NCBI GenBank assembly: GCA_013817025.1
Contig: JACDDK010000004.1
Location: 1-19,709 of the forward strand
Direction: 5' to 3'
DNA from: Rubrobacter sp.
Lineage (GTDB): Bacteria; Actinomycetota; Rubrobacteria; Rubrobacterales; Rubrobacteraceae
Length of the DNA stretch: 19,709 bases
The notes under the pieces were generated by a model that ran no database searches, was not told the DNA's origin, and was given only the letters and a program-made list of their open reading frames with translations. Below, piece after piece: positions 6,758-14,506 of the stretch. The position numbers were made by a program, and so were the translations under genes. Numbering within the stretch: position 1 is the first letter of the stretch; each line of letters opens with the position of its first letter.

Positions 6758-7500
6758 TCGAAGCCGGAAGAGTAGCCGTCGTGACCGGCGGCGGACGCGG
6801 CATCGGTCGCGCCGTAGCCGTGCGGCTCTCCAAAGAAGGTGCGAACGTCGCCATCTCCTACCGCTCCAACGATGCGGCGGCAGCGGAGACCGCCGAAATG
6901 GTGCGGGAAGCGGGTGCGAAGTGCGAAACCTTCAAGGGCGACGTGGCTTCGCCGGAGGACGTCGAGGTGCTGGTCAAGGTAACACAGGAGGCGTTTGGGC
7001 GGATTGATATCCTGGTCAACAACGCGGGGACCACGCGGGACAACTTGATGTTGCGGATGAAGGAAGAGGAGTTCGACGAGGTCGTGCGGACGAACCTCAA
7101 GGGGACATATCTTTGTACGCGGGCTGTGTTGCGGGGGATGGTGCGGGCCAGGTGGGGCAGGATCGTGAACGTCTCGTCGGTCGTCGGCATCTCGGGCAAC
7201 GCCGGTCAGGCCAACTACGCCGCCTCGAAAGCCGGCATCATAGGCTTCACGAAGAGCGTGGCGCGGGAGGTCGCGCAGCGAGGCATTACGGTCAACGCCG
7301 TCGCGCCGGGATACGTGGAGACGGAGTTGACGGGCGGGTTGTCCGAGGAGATCAAGGAGCGGATCAAGGCTCAGGTTCCGGCGGGGCGGTTCGGATCACC
7401 GGAGGACATCTCGGAGGCGGTCGCGTTTCTGGTGGGTGAGGGCGCCGGGTACATCACGGGGCAGACTTTGACAGTCGATGGCGGGATGGTCATGCAGTAG
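6754..7500 (+). CDS. fabG: 3-oxoacyl-ACP reductase FabG
   Basis: FabG reduces 3-oxoacyl-ACP with NADPH. The 248-residue short-chain dehydrogenase has TGGGRGIG (11-18) for the cofactor, NNAG (89-92), and the tetrad Asn114, Ser142, Tyr155 and Lys159 (in SSVVGISGNAGQANYAASK). The C-terminal YITGQTLTVDGGM is typical for FabG. An arginine at position 37 of the second strand end (SYRSND) fits NADPH preference. The ATG at 6754 overlaps the fabZ stop, and AAGGAG lies about 8 bases upstream. After the stop comes an 89-base gap before acpP, the largest inside the fab cluster. Confidence 0.97.
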   Translation: MIEAGRVAVVTGGGRGIGRAVAVRLSKEGANVAISYRSNDAAAAETAEMVREAGAKCETFKGDVASPEDVEVLVKVTQEAFGRIDILVNNAGTTRDNLMLRMKEEEFDEVVRTNLKGTYLCTRAVLRGMVRARWGRIVNVSSVVGISGNAGQANYAASKAGIIGFTKSVAREVAQRGITVNAVAPGYVETELTGGLSEEIKERIKAQVPAGRFGSPEDISEAVAFLVGEGAGYITGQTLTVDGGMVMQ

Positions 7501-7589
7501 GGAAAATTGCGCTACACTACGCGCTATCTTCGGTGGTGAATCGTCTGCGATTGCCGCCGAAAGTGGAGGACTCAGAGAGGAGAAATAGG
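7501..7589 (+). promoter_or_regulatory. acpP leader region with an 11-bp hairpin (7531-7559)
   Basis: Between fabG and acpP an RNA hairpin is visible. CGGTGG (7531-7536) pairs with CCGCCG (7554-7559) and AATCG (7539-7543) with CGATT (7548-7552). There is a TCTG loop and a small internal loop (TG against G). It is not followed by a T run, so it is not a standard intrinsic terminator. It could stabilise or mark for cleavage the acpP transcript, or set a separate acpP level. TACACT (7513-7518) is a possible -10 box, but no good -35 sits 17 bases upstream. GAGAGGAG (about 7575-7582) is the acpP ribosome site. Confidence 0.5.
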
Positions 7590-7835
7590 ATGTCGAGAGA
7601 CGAGGTACTAACGAAGATACAGGAGATCACCGCCGACAGGCTCGGCGTGGACGAGGGTGACGTGACCCCGGACGCCTCGTTCCGCGAGGACCTGGAAGCG
7701 GACTCGTTGGATCTGGTGGAGCTCATCATGGAACTTGAGGAGCAGTTCGGGATGGAGATCCCGGACGAGGAAGCCGAGAAGATCACGACCGTCGAAGAGG
7801 CCGTCAACTACGTGCAGGAGCACCAGGCGGCGTGA
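7590..7835 (+). CDS. acpP: Acyl carrier protein AcpP
   Basis: The 81-residue acidic protein carries growing acyl chains on phosphopantetheine at Ser39, in the motif EADSLDLVELIMELEE. FREDLEADSL and the EIPDEEAEKITTVEEAVNYV fourth-helix segment are standard for ACP. The frame extends upstream to 7533, but the ATG at 7590 is chosen because of the GAGAGGAG site in front and the normal ACP length. It is the partner of every enzyme in the cluster and its cofactor precursor comes from CoaD. The stop overlaps the fabF GTG (GTGA, 7832-7835). Confidence 0.97.
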   Translation: MSRDEVLTKIQEITADRLGVDEGDVTPDASFREDLEADSLDLVELIMELEEQFGMEIPDEEAEKITTVEEAVNYVQEHQAA

Positions 7836-9091
7836 CGGAAGGCCGGTCAGAAGGGGGCAGAGGCCGCGCACTCATCACCGGAACCGGTGCGGTAACGCCG
7901 CTCGGCACCGGCACCGAGAGCTTCTGGGACGCGGCACTCCACGGTAAGAGCGGCATCGGACCCATAACGCTGTTTGACTCCTCACCTTTCCCGTCCCACA
8001 TCGCGGGTGAGTGCTCGGATTTCGACCCCACCGACTTCATGACCAAGAAACAAGCCCGCCGGATGGACCGCTACGCTCAAATGGGTATAGCCGCCGGCCT
8101 CCAAGCCGCTGAGAATGCGGGCCTCTCGGATGTGCTTCAGAACCGCCCGGAGCGCGTTGCTATCGTCATTGGTAGCGGCATTGGCGGTCTGGCAACATGG
8201 GAGCGCGAGTATCAGGTCTTGCACGAACGCGGCGCAGGACGGGTCAGCCCGTTCCTCATCCCGATGATGGTGCCGAACATGGCCGCCGGGCAGCTTGCGA
8301 TCATGCTGGGCGCTACAGGACCGTCGCAGTGTCCGGTCTTGGCCTGCGCCACCGGCGGCGAGGCCATAGCCGAGGGTCTGGAGTTGATCCGCACCGGCGA
8401 CGCCGACGTGGTAATCGCTGGCTCGTGCGAAGCTCCCATAACGCAACTGAGCATGGCCGGATTCTGCGCGATACGCGCCATCTCCACGCGCAACGAAGAG
8501 CCGCACAAGGCGAGCCGTCCGTTCGACGCGGGCCGCGACGGCTTCGTAATGAGCGAGGGCGCAGGTGCCATAGTGCTCGAAAGCGCCGAACACGCCGAAC
8601 GGCGCGGTGCGACACCCATAGCCGCCGTCGCGGGCTACGCGCGCACCACCGACGCCTACCACGTCACCGCTCCCGACGCCGAAGGCCGAGGCGTCGAGCG
8701 CGCCATGCGCCTGGCGCTGAAGGACTCCGGCCTCGCCGCCGAGGATATCGGTCATGTCAACGCCCACGCGACGTCCACGCCCACGGGTGACGGCCCCGAG
8801 ACTAAGGCTATCTCCCGGCTTATGCCGCATGTGGCGGTCTCCGGTACGAAATCCATGATGGGGCACTCTTTCGGGGCGGTTGGGTCCATCGAGGGAATCA
8901 TGTGCGCGTTGGCGATAAACCAGAAGGTCTTACCGCCAACGATCAACCTGGAGAACGTCGCCAGCGACTGCGAGCAACTGGACTACGTCGTTGGCGAAGC
9001 TCGGCCAGCGCCGGAGTTGAAGGCCGCGCTGTCGAATTCGATGGGCTTCGGTGGACATAATCTGGTGGTAGCTTTCACGGAAGTGGAATAG
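7832..9091 (+). CDS. fabF: 3-oxoacyl-ACP synthase II (FabF)
   Basis: FabF performs the condensation that elongates acyl-ACP with malonyl-ACP. The 419-residue protein has catalytic Cys172 in LACATGGEA, His312 in VNAHATSTPTGD and His345 in KSMMGHSFGAVGSIE. The usual threonine of VTACATG is replaced by leucine-alanine (VLACATG) and HGTST by HATST; both are conservative. An N-terminal extension rich in G, R and E (residues 1-11) precedes the first strand ALITGTGAVTPLG. The GTG start at 7832 overlaps the acpP stop, with AGGAG 11 bases upstream. The gene closes the fatty-acid cluster; its TAG stop is shared with a possible -10 box for rnc. Confidence 0.96.
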   Translation: MTEGRSEGGRGRALITGTGAVTPLGTGTESFWDAALHGKSGIGPITLFDSSPFPSHIAGECSDFDPTDFMTKKQARRMDRYAQMGIAAGLQAAENAGLSDVLQNRPERVAIVIGSGIGGLATWEREYQVLHERGAGRVSPFLIPMMVPNMAAGQLAIMLGATGPSQCPVLACATGGEAIAEGLELIRTGDADVVIAGSCEAPITQLSMAGFCAIRAISTRNEEPHKASRPFDAGRDGFVMSEGAGAIVLESAEHAERRGATPIAAVAGYARTTDAYHVTAPDAEGRGVERAMRLALKDSGLAAEDIGHVNAHATSTPTGDGPETKAISRLMPHVAVSGTKSMMGHSFGAVGSIEGIMCALAINQKVLPPTINLENVASDCEQLDYVVGEARPAPELKAALSNSMGFGGHNLVVAFTEVE

Positions 9092-9094
9092 AAT
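9089..9094 (+). promoter_or_regulatory. Candidate -10 box TAGAAT overlapping the fabF stop, upstream of rnc
   Basis: TAGAAT matches five of six consensus bases, begins with the TAG stop of fabF, and lies nine bases before the rnc ATG (9104). The rnc start has no clear Shine-Dalgarno sequence. The best -35 at a 17-base spacer is TGGTAG (9066-9071), only three of six. The same hexamer at the same distance is seen before smc. Confidence 0.35.
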
Positions 9095-9103
9095 CGGCAC
9101 GAA

Positions 9104-9763
9104 ATGTCTATAAAAGACCTCATAACGATCCTACCGGAGCCGCTCAGGCGACGCTCCCTCACCCACCCCAGCGTCGCGGACCCGTATGAATCGAACGGGC
9201 GGCTGGAATTCTTAGGGGATTCCGTCCTGAACAATCGGGTGGCGGAGTTGGTGTTTCATGGGTATCCTGAGTTGCTCGAAGGAGATCTCACGCGCATCCG
9301 GGCGCATCTGGTGCGGAAGTCGTTTCTGGCGATGGTTGGCCGGGACGAGGGGATCGAGGAGAGCATCGAGAGCAGCGTCATCAACGACTCGGTTATCGCC
9401 GATACGGTCGAGGCAATCATAGGCGCGGCTTACCTGATCGACCGCGACCTCGTCTTCCAGACGATAGACGAGATATTCAACCCTTCCGAAGTAGACACCG
9501 ACGAGCTTCGGGACTGGAAAACTCTGTTACAGGAGACTCTTCAGGCGGATGGCTTGCGCCCGACTTACCGAGTCCTTGCCAAACACGGGCCGCCGCACCT
9601 TCCGAGCTTCACGTCGGCGGTCTCGGTCGAGAGCCGGGAAGTATCCACTGGCGAGGGGAACTCCATCAAAGAGAGCGAACAGACAGCCGCTCGAGCCGCG
9701 TTGGAGATACTGGGCATTCGGCCTGTGCCGCGCTCGCCGGTCGAGGTCCACGTCGGCGCTTAG
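9104..9763 (+). CDS. rnc: Ribonuclease III
   Basis: RNase III cuts double-stranded RNA, mainly rRNA precursors. In the 219-residue protein the catalytic domain shows the signature NGRLEFLGDSVL with Glu35 and Asp39. The second pair is Asp100 and Glu103 in ADTVEAIIGAAYL. The double-stranded-RNA-binding domain spans about 138-207 (DWKTLLQETLQ, then GNSIKESEQTAARAALE). The usual NERLEFLGDAVL reads NGRLEFLGDSVL here, a mild change. The gene starts with an ATG at 9104, 12 bases after the fabF stop, without a Shine-Dalgarno sequence. The rnc-smc neighbourhood is classical; mutM, often between them in actinobacteria, is absent. Confidence 0.96.
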   Translation: MSIKDLITILPEPLRRRSLTHPSVADPYESNGRLEFLGDSVLNNRVAELVFHGYPELLEGDLTRIRAHLVRKSFLAMVGRDEGIEESIESSVINDSVIADTVEAIIGAAYLIDRDLVFQTIDEIFNPSEVDTDELRDWKTLLQETLQADGLRPTYRVLAKHGPPHLPSFTSAVSVESREVSTGEGNSIKESEQTAARAALEILGIRPVPRSPVEVHVGA

Positions 9764-9785
9764 AAAGCTTTTGTCACGCCCGTCT

Positions 9786-9814
9786 CTGATACCGGCGGGT
9801 TAAATCCGTAGAAT
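9786..9814 (+). promoter_or_regulatory. Candidate promoter of smc (CTGATA - 17 bases - TAGAAT)
   Basis: CTGATA (9786-9791, four of six) and TAGAAT (9809-9814, five of six) are separated by 17 bases, and TAGAAT ends nine bases before the ATG at 9824. No Shine-Dalgarno sequence precedes smc. A leaderless or nearly leaderless smc transcript fits, as is common in actinobacteria. Confidence 0.45.
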
Positions 9815-9823
9815 GTTCGTTTG

Positions 9824-12800
9824 ATGGTCCTATCCGCTCTGTATATCAAAGGTTTCAAGACTTTCGCGCGTCCGGTTCGCATGCCGCTTGAGGGTGGCGT
9901 GACGGCTATCGTTGGGCCGAACGGTTCGGGGAAGAGTAATGTGACGGACGCGGTTCTATTCGCGCTCGGGGAGCAGAGTCCGGGGGTTTTGCGGGCGGGG
10001 GCTATGGGAGAGTTGATCTTCTCGGGCTCCGAGTCGTTGCCGCCCGCCGCGGTGGCCGAAGTGACGCTCGTCTTCGATAACGAGCCCGGCAACATCGCGC
10101 TGCCCTACGAAGAGGTCTCGGTGACGCGCCGCATCTCGCGCGACGGCGAGACGGAGTACCGGATCAACGGTGCCCGTAGCCGTCTCTCGGACGTGCGGGC
10201 CGTCGCCGGTGAAGCGGGCCTCGGACGGCACAGCATACTGCGGCAGGGCTCGGTGGACGCCATAGTCTCCGGTGGAGCCGCCGCGTGCCGCCTGGCCCTC
10301 GAAGAAGCCGCCGGGCTCGGGGTCTACCGCCGCCGCCGCCTCTCGGCGAGCCGCCGCCTGGAGAAGGCCGACGCGCAACTCGAACAGAGCCGCCGCCTGG
10401 AAGCGGAGCTAGTGGATCAACTCCGGCGCATCGAACGCGAGGCCGTCGCCGCCCGCGAATACCGGGAGATAGAGAGCCAGTACCGCAAGGTATCCCTCGC
10501 GTGCCTGTACCGAACGGCGACGAGGGGATTGGACGAACGTCGGGCGCGGCTCAAGGAGATGGAAGCACGCATCGTGGGCCTCTCGGAGCGCGAGGCTCTA
10601 TTGAAGGCGGAAGAAGCCGATCTCGAACCGCGATTAAAGGAGTTGGACGAGCGGCTCGCGGCCCTCGATCGCACCCGCGAGGCGATGGAGGACCTGGCGG
10701 AGGACCTGCGTACCGAGTCCCTTCGCGCCGACCGGAACGTAATGCGGCTGGAATCCGCCTCCGGCAACGGCCACGACCCCATGCGCGCGATACAGCACCT
10801 CGAAGAAGATCTAGCACGAGTCAATACGGCACTCGATGATCTCGAAGAGCATTGGGAAAGCGCGCAGCGGTCCCGTGACGAAGCTCGTCAGACCGCTGCG
10901 CGGGATCGCCGGAGAGCCTCGGATCTCAAACAAATATTCGCGAAATCCGAGCAGCGACGTATCAAATTCACGGCTGCGACTGAAGCCCTGCAAGCGCGTC
11001 TTCGTCGACTCTCCGAAAACCCCACCATATCTACGCTGCCCACGCCGGACGTGAAGCGGCTAGGTGAGTTGTCGGGTGCTCTGGCTGAAGCTCCGCCGTT
11101 GTCAGCCGTAGAGGACGTTGCGGCCTTGCGGCGTGGGATGAGCAAGTTGGCGACTGTGAGAATGGATCGGGTTTCGGGGGTTTCGAGGCGACGTGGGGCT
11201 TTGGAGGCTGCTGTAGGGCGGGCCGAGTCGCGGGTTCGGGCGCTGGATGTGCGCGACGGCGGAGCGTCGGGGACGCGGTTGTACGAGGTTATTCGGCCTC
11301 GCGAAGGGTATGGTGCCGCCGTTGAGGCGGCTTTGGGAGACCTCGGTTCGGGGCTTCTGGCTGCGGACCTTGACGAGGGGATGCAGTGGATCCAGACCGG
11401 AGAGCCCGTCGTAGTACGCCTGGACGCCCACGACCTGAAAAATGAAGACCCGCCACCCGGTATCCCCCTGATCGACTGCGTGGAAATCCTTGAGGAACGA
11501 TACCGGGAACCAATAACGCACCTGCTATCCGGCTTCTACGTGACGAAAACCCCCAACGAAAAACTACCGCTAAACGGTCTCGTCGCCGTCACCCCGGACG
11601 GGCTCCGGCTCACGCGAACCACGGTAAGCCGAAGGCCCAAAAACGGCAGCTTCGCCCGCGAGGCCCAACTAGAGAAAGCCCGCCGCTTGCTCCACGACCT
11701 CGAAGGCGAACCGCGGTTCCTTCTCGCGACGGTCGAGTCCGAAGCCGCGGACGCCTCACGAGCCATCTCCGCCGCCGAACAAGACATATCCACCGCCGCC
11801 GCGCTCGCCGTCCGGACCGCACGGGTGCGCGAGACCCTGCGCCGGGAGGCCGCGCGCCACCTGAACGCCGCACGGGCTGCCCGCGACCGTTGGCAAAAAA
11901 GAGAGGCGGAGTCGCGTAGTCTGGAGGCGGAGATCTCCGCCTCGGATCAATCGCTCAGCGAAGCTATAGAAGCGGACGATGCCGCGAAGATCGCGTTCGA
12001 GGAGGCGGTGGCAATCGCCGAATCCGCCGAAGCCGATCTCCGAGAGCAAGACCACCTGCGCGCCCGCCTGCGTCCGGGCGTCGAAGCCGGACGCTCTCGC
12101 CGCGACCGCCTGGTTCGAGATCTAACCATTTTAAAAGAGTCCCACGCCACCACGCGCCCGAGCCCGAACGCCGTCGCGCTTCGCGCCACGAAAATATCCG
12201 CCGTACTAACCGCCGCCATGCGGGAGCGCCGCTCGCAACTGCGCCGTTCCCGAGAGGAGATCTCCGAAGCCCAACGCGGCTACACCGGGCGGCGCTCGGA
12301 CCTCGGCCGCCGGGCGGTAGAACTCGCCGGGGAGCTCGCTACCGCTCGCGCCGAACGCCGCCGCGACGCCGAAGACCTCGAACGCGCCGAATGGGCCTCG
12401 CACGAGGCCGCAGCCGAGATCTCCGCCGAATGGGCCGCCGACATCGACGCCGCCCGCCGCGAAGCCGAACAAAATCCAACCGCCACCGAAAAGGAACGCC
12501 GCAGCCTCGCCCGCAAACTCCACGCCTTCGGCGACGTCAACCTGCTCTCCCTCTCCCAGGAATCCGAACTCCGCGAACGCCACGACTTCGTAGCCGACCA
12601 ACGCGCCGACGCCGAAGCAGCCGCCACCGAATTATCCCGCATAATACAAGCCGTGGACGAAGAGATAGAGACGAGTTTTGCGCGGACCTTCGGGCGGGTC
12701 AAGGAGGCGTTCGGGGAGATGGTGCCGCGTATGTTGCGGGGGGCGACGGGGTCTTTGGAGTTATCGGACGAGGGCGTGGAGATCGGGCTGAAGCTCGGGC

Positions 12801-13120
12801 GCAGGGGGTGGCGGACTTTGAAAGTCCTCTCCGGCGGGGAGCGGGCGTTGCTGGCGCTGTCGTTCTTGTTCAGCGTGTTTCTGAGCCAGAGTTCCGCGGC
12901 TCGGGGTGCTTTCTGTGTGCTGGACGAGGCGGAGGCTGCGCTCGACGATCTCAACCTGGCGCGGTTTCTCGACGTGGTAGACTCGTACCGGTCCAACGGA
13001 CAGTTCCTGCTGGTCACGCACCAGAAGCGTACGATGGCCGCGGCGGACGTTCTCTACGGGGTCACCCAGGACGCGACCGGGGCCACGGTAGTAGTGTCAA
13101 AACGCACAGTCAAGGATTAA
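9824..13120 (+). CDS. smc: Chromosome segregation protein SMC
   Basis: SMC dimers with ScpA/ScpB form the condensin that organises the chromosome; scpA and scpB are not in this window. The 1098-residue protein has Walker A GPNGSGKSN near residue 31 and the Q-loop-like ILRQGSVDAI. A first coiled coil spans about 165-480, the hinge (LYEVIRPREGYGAAVEAALG) lies around 487-610, and a second coiled coil follows. The ABC signature LSGGERALLALSF (about 1002) and Walker B CVLDEAEAALDDLN (about 1030) close the head. It is somewhat shorter than the usual 1150-1200 residues, so the arms are short. The ATG at 9824 is preferred; a TTG directly before it (9821) would add one residue. Third codon positions switch in blocks between G-rich (about 9880-10010, 11041-11400, 12660-13030) and C-rich. 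Confidence 0.96.
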   Translation: MVLSALYIKGFKTFARPVRMPLEGGVTAIVGPNGSGKSNVTDAVLFALGEQSPGVLRAGAMGELIFSGSESLPPAAVAEVTLVFDNEPGNIALPYEEVSVTRRISRDGETEYRINGARSRLSDVRAVAGEAGLGRHSILRQGSVDAIVSGGAAACRLALEEAAGLGVYRRRRLSASRRLEKADAQLEQSRRLEAELVDQLRRIEREAVAAREYREIESQYRKVSLACLYRTATRGLDERRARLKEMEARIVGLSEREALLKAEEADLEPRLKELDERLAALDRTREAMEDLAEDLRTESLRADRNVMRLESASGNGHDPMRAIQHLEEDLARVNTALDDLEEHWESAQRSRDEARQTAARDRRRASDLKQIFAKSEQRRIKFTAATEALQARLRRLSENPTISTLPTPDVKRLGELSGALAEAPPLSAVEDVAALRRGMSKLATVRMDRVSGVSRRRGALEAAVGRAESRVRALDVRDGGASGTRLYEVIRPREGYGAAVEAALGDLGSGLLAADLDEGMQWIQTGEPVVVRLDAHDLKNEDPPPGIPLIDCVEILEERYREPITHLLSGFYVTKTPNEKLPLNGLVAVTPDGLRLTRTTVSRRPKNGSFAREAQLEKARRLLHDLEGEPRFLLATVESEAADASRAISAAEQDISTAAALAVRTARVRETLRREAARHLNAARAARDRWQKREAESRSLEAEISASDQSLSEAIEADDAAKIAFEEAVAIAESAEADLREQDHLRARLRPGVEAGRSRRDRLVRDLTILKESHATTRPSPNAVALRATKISAVLTAAMRERRSQLRRSREEISEAQRGYTGRRSDLGRRAVELAGELATARAERRRDAEDLERAEWASHEAAAEISAEWAADIDAARREAEQNPTATEKERRSLARKLHAFGDVNLLSLSQESELRERHDFVADQRADAEAAATELSRIIQAVDEEIETSFARTFGRVKEAFGEMVPRMLRGATGSLELSDEGVEIGLKLGRRGWRTLKVLSGGERALLALSFLFSVFLSQSSAARGAFCVLDEAEAALDDLNLARFLDVVDSYRSNGQFLLVTHQKRTMAAADVLYGVTQDATGATVVVSKRTVKD

Positions 13121-13134
13121 GGACGCACGCAGAT

Positions 13135-14505
13135 ATGGCTCGTTCATGGCGAGATCTTTTCCGGCTCCGTAGCGGAGACAAAAAAGACCAACAAGATCAG
13201 CAACCCCTCGAAAACATCGAGGGATCGGGTCGTTCCGACCCGGCGACCGAGACCGTCGACCCACAGGCCGACGAAACGCCCCCGGACGCGCAAGAGCCTC
13301 TCACGCAATCCGAAACCGACGCTCTAGAGGAAGAGACCGTGCCGGAGGCCGGAGCCCCAGCCGACGACGAAGAGTTCGTAGTAGACGAGCGGCCGGAAGA
13401 AGCTCCGGTCGTCGAGGCGCCGGTCGAAGAACCACCCGTCGAGGAGACGCTCGAAGATACCGACGAAGAGGAACTGTCCGACGAGGAGACGCTCGAAGCT
13501 ACCGAGGAAAAAGAGTTTCCCGTCGATTTAGCGCCGATGCCGGAAGAGACCGAGGCCGCCGCGTTGGGTGATACCGCGGTCGATGAGGACGAGGAGCGGG
13601 CGGGTTGGTTTGGGCGGTTGCGACAGGGGATGCGCCGGAGCCGGGAGTCGTTCGCGGGGCAATTGAACGCGGCTTTCGCGGAGTTCCGGGACGTGGAGGA
13701 CGAGGAGTTTTGGGAGAGGGTCGAGGAAATCCTCATTACCTCCGACGTCGGGGTAACGACGACCTCCAAGATCGTGGGCCAGCTAGAGCAAGAGGCGTTG
13801 CAGAAGAACATCACGGACGGCGCGCAACTGCGAAAGCTCCTTCTGGAGAACGCGGCACGGATGCTCGACAAGCCCATCGAGTTGGACATCGCCCACAAAC
13901 CAGCCGTTATCCTGATGGTCGGGGTGAACGGGACGGGCAAGACCACGACCATCGGCAAGCTTGTGAACTTTCTGCCGGGCAAGGTGATGCTGGCCGCCGG
14001 GGATACCTTCCGGGCGGCGGCCATCGAGCAATTGCAGACCTGGGGCGAGCGCGGCGGGGTGCCGGTGGTCTCGCGGGAGCGCGGGGCGGACTCGGCGGCG
14101 GTCGCGCACGACGCTATCCAGGCGGCTCGGGTGGCGGGGTCGGACGTGCTCATCATCGACACGGCTGGGCGGTTGCATACCAAGCTCAATTTGATGGCCG
14201 AGCTGGAGAAGATCCGGCGGACCATCGAGCGGCTGCAGCCGGGCGCGCCGCACGAGGTACTTCTCACCATCGACGCCACGACGGGCCAGAACGGGCTTCG
14301 GCAGGCCAAGATGTTCGCGGAGGCGACGGGCATTACGGGCATTGTGTTGACCAAGCTGGATGGGACGGCGAAAGGCGGCATCGCGCTCGCCATCGCCGAC
14401 GAGATCGGGGTCCCCATCAAGCTGATCTCGGTCGGCGAGAAGGCCGAGGACTTGCATCCATTCGAGGCGCGGGAGTTCGCGCAGGCGCTATTCGGGGAGC
14501 TTTAG
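13135..14505 (+). CDS. ftsY: Signal recognition particle receptor FtsY
   Basis: FtsY is the membrane-side GTPase that docks the Ffh-ribosome complex at the Sec translocon. The 456-residue protein has an acidic, low-complexity N-terminal A domain (about 15-155, with many E, D, P and V), then the N domain (about 160-250). The G domain has GVNGTGKTTTIGKL, DTFRAAAIEQL, DTAGRLHTKLNLM, TKLDGTAKGG and the C-terminal GEKAEDLHPFEAREFAQALFGEL. The frame is open far upstream inside smc, but the ATG at 13135, 14 bases after the smc stop, gives the basic MARSWRDLFRLRSG beginning. The AAGGA site overlaps the smc stop at a long spacing of 12 bases. An imperfect 42-base tandem repeat lies in the A domain. 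The stop is one base before the ffh ATG. Confidence 0.97.
   Translation: MARSWRDLFRLRSGDKKDQQDQQPLENIEGSGRSDPATETVDPQADETPPDAQEPLTQSETDALEEETVPEAGAPADDEEFVVDERPEEAPVVEAPVEEPPVEETLEDTDEEELSDEETLEATEEKEFPVDLAPMPEETEAAALGDTAVDEDEERAGWFGRLRQGMRRSRESFAGQLNAAFAEFRDVEDEEFWERVEEILITSDVGVTTTSKIVGQLEQEALQKNITDGAQLRKLLLENAARMLDKPIELDIAHKPAVILMVGVNGTGKTTTIGKLVNFLPGKVMLAAGDTFRAAAIEQLQTWGERGGVPVVSRERGADSAAVAHDAIQAARVAGSDVLIIDTAGRLHTKLNLMAELEKIRRTIERLQPGAPHEVLLTIDATTGQNGLRQAKMFAEATGITGIVLTKLDGTAKGGIALAIADEIGVPIKLISVGEKAEDLHPFEAREFAQALFGEL
13441..13524 (+). repeat. Imperfect 42-base tandem repeat in the FtsY acidic domain
   Basis: Two adjacent copies start at 13441 and 13483. The first 23 bases of each agree except for one (an A/C change), and the rest has drifted. 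They encode EETLEDTDEEELSD and EETLEATEEKEFPV. The length is a multiple of three, so the frame is kept. It looks like slippage-driven growth of a disordered acidic region. Confidence 0.6.
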
Positions 14506-14506
14506 T

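Noticed and set aside
7468..7473. Perfect TTGACA near the end of fabG as a -35 box for acpP
   Set aside because: It encodes conserved LTVDGG residues and has no -10 match at 16-18 bases (CATGCA region).
7982..8866. Minus-strand open frame of 294 codons opposite fabF
   Set aside because: Low-complexity product without motifs, fully covered by a fabF with complete catalytic residues.
12391..13134. Upstream extension of the ftsY frame into smc, giving a 704-residue protein
   Set aside because: The extra part is an Arg/Pro-rich frame-shifted reading of smc; the ATG at 13135 gives a normal FtsY.
13197..14420. Long minus-strand open frame (407 codons), very rich in serine
   Set aside because: It is the antisense shadow of ftsY; the serine runs are the complement of Glu/Asp codons in the acidic domain. 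No start signal or family motif.
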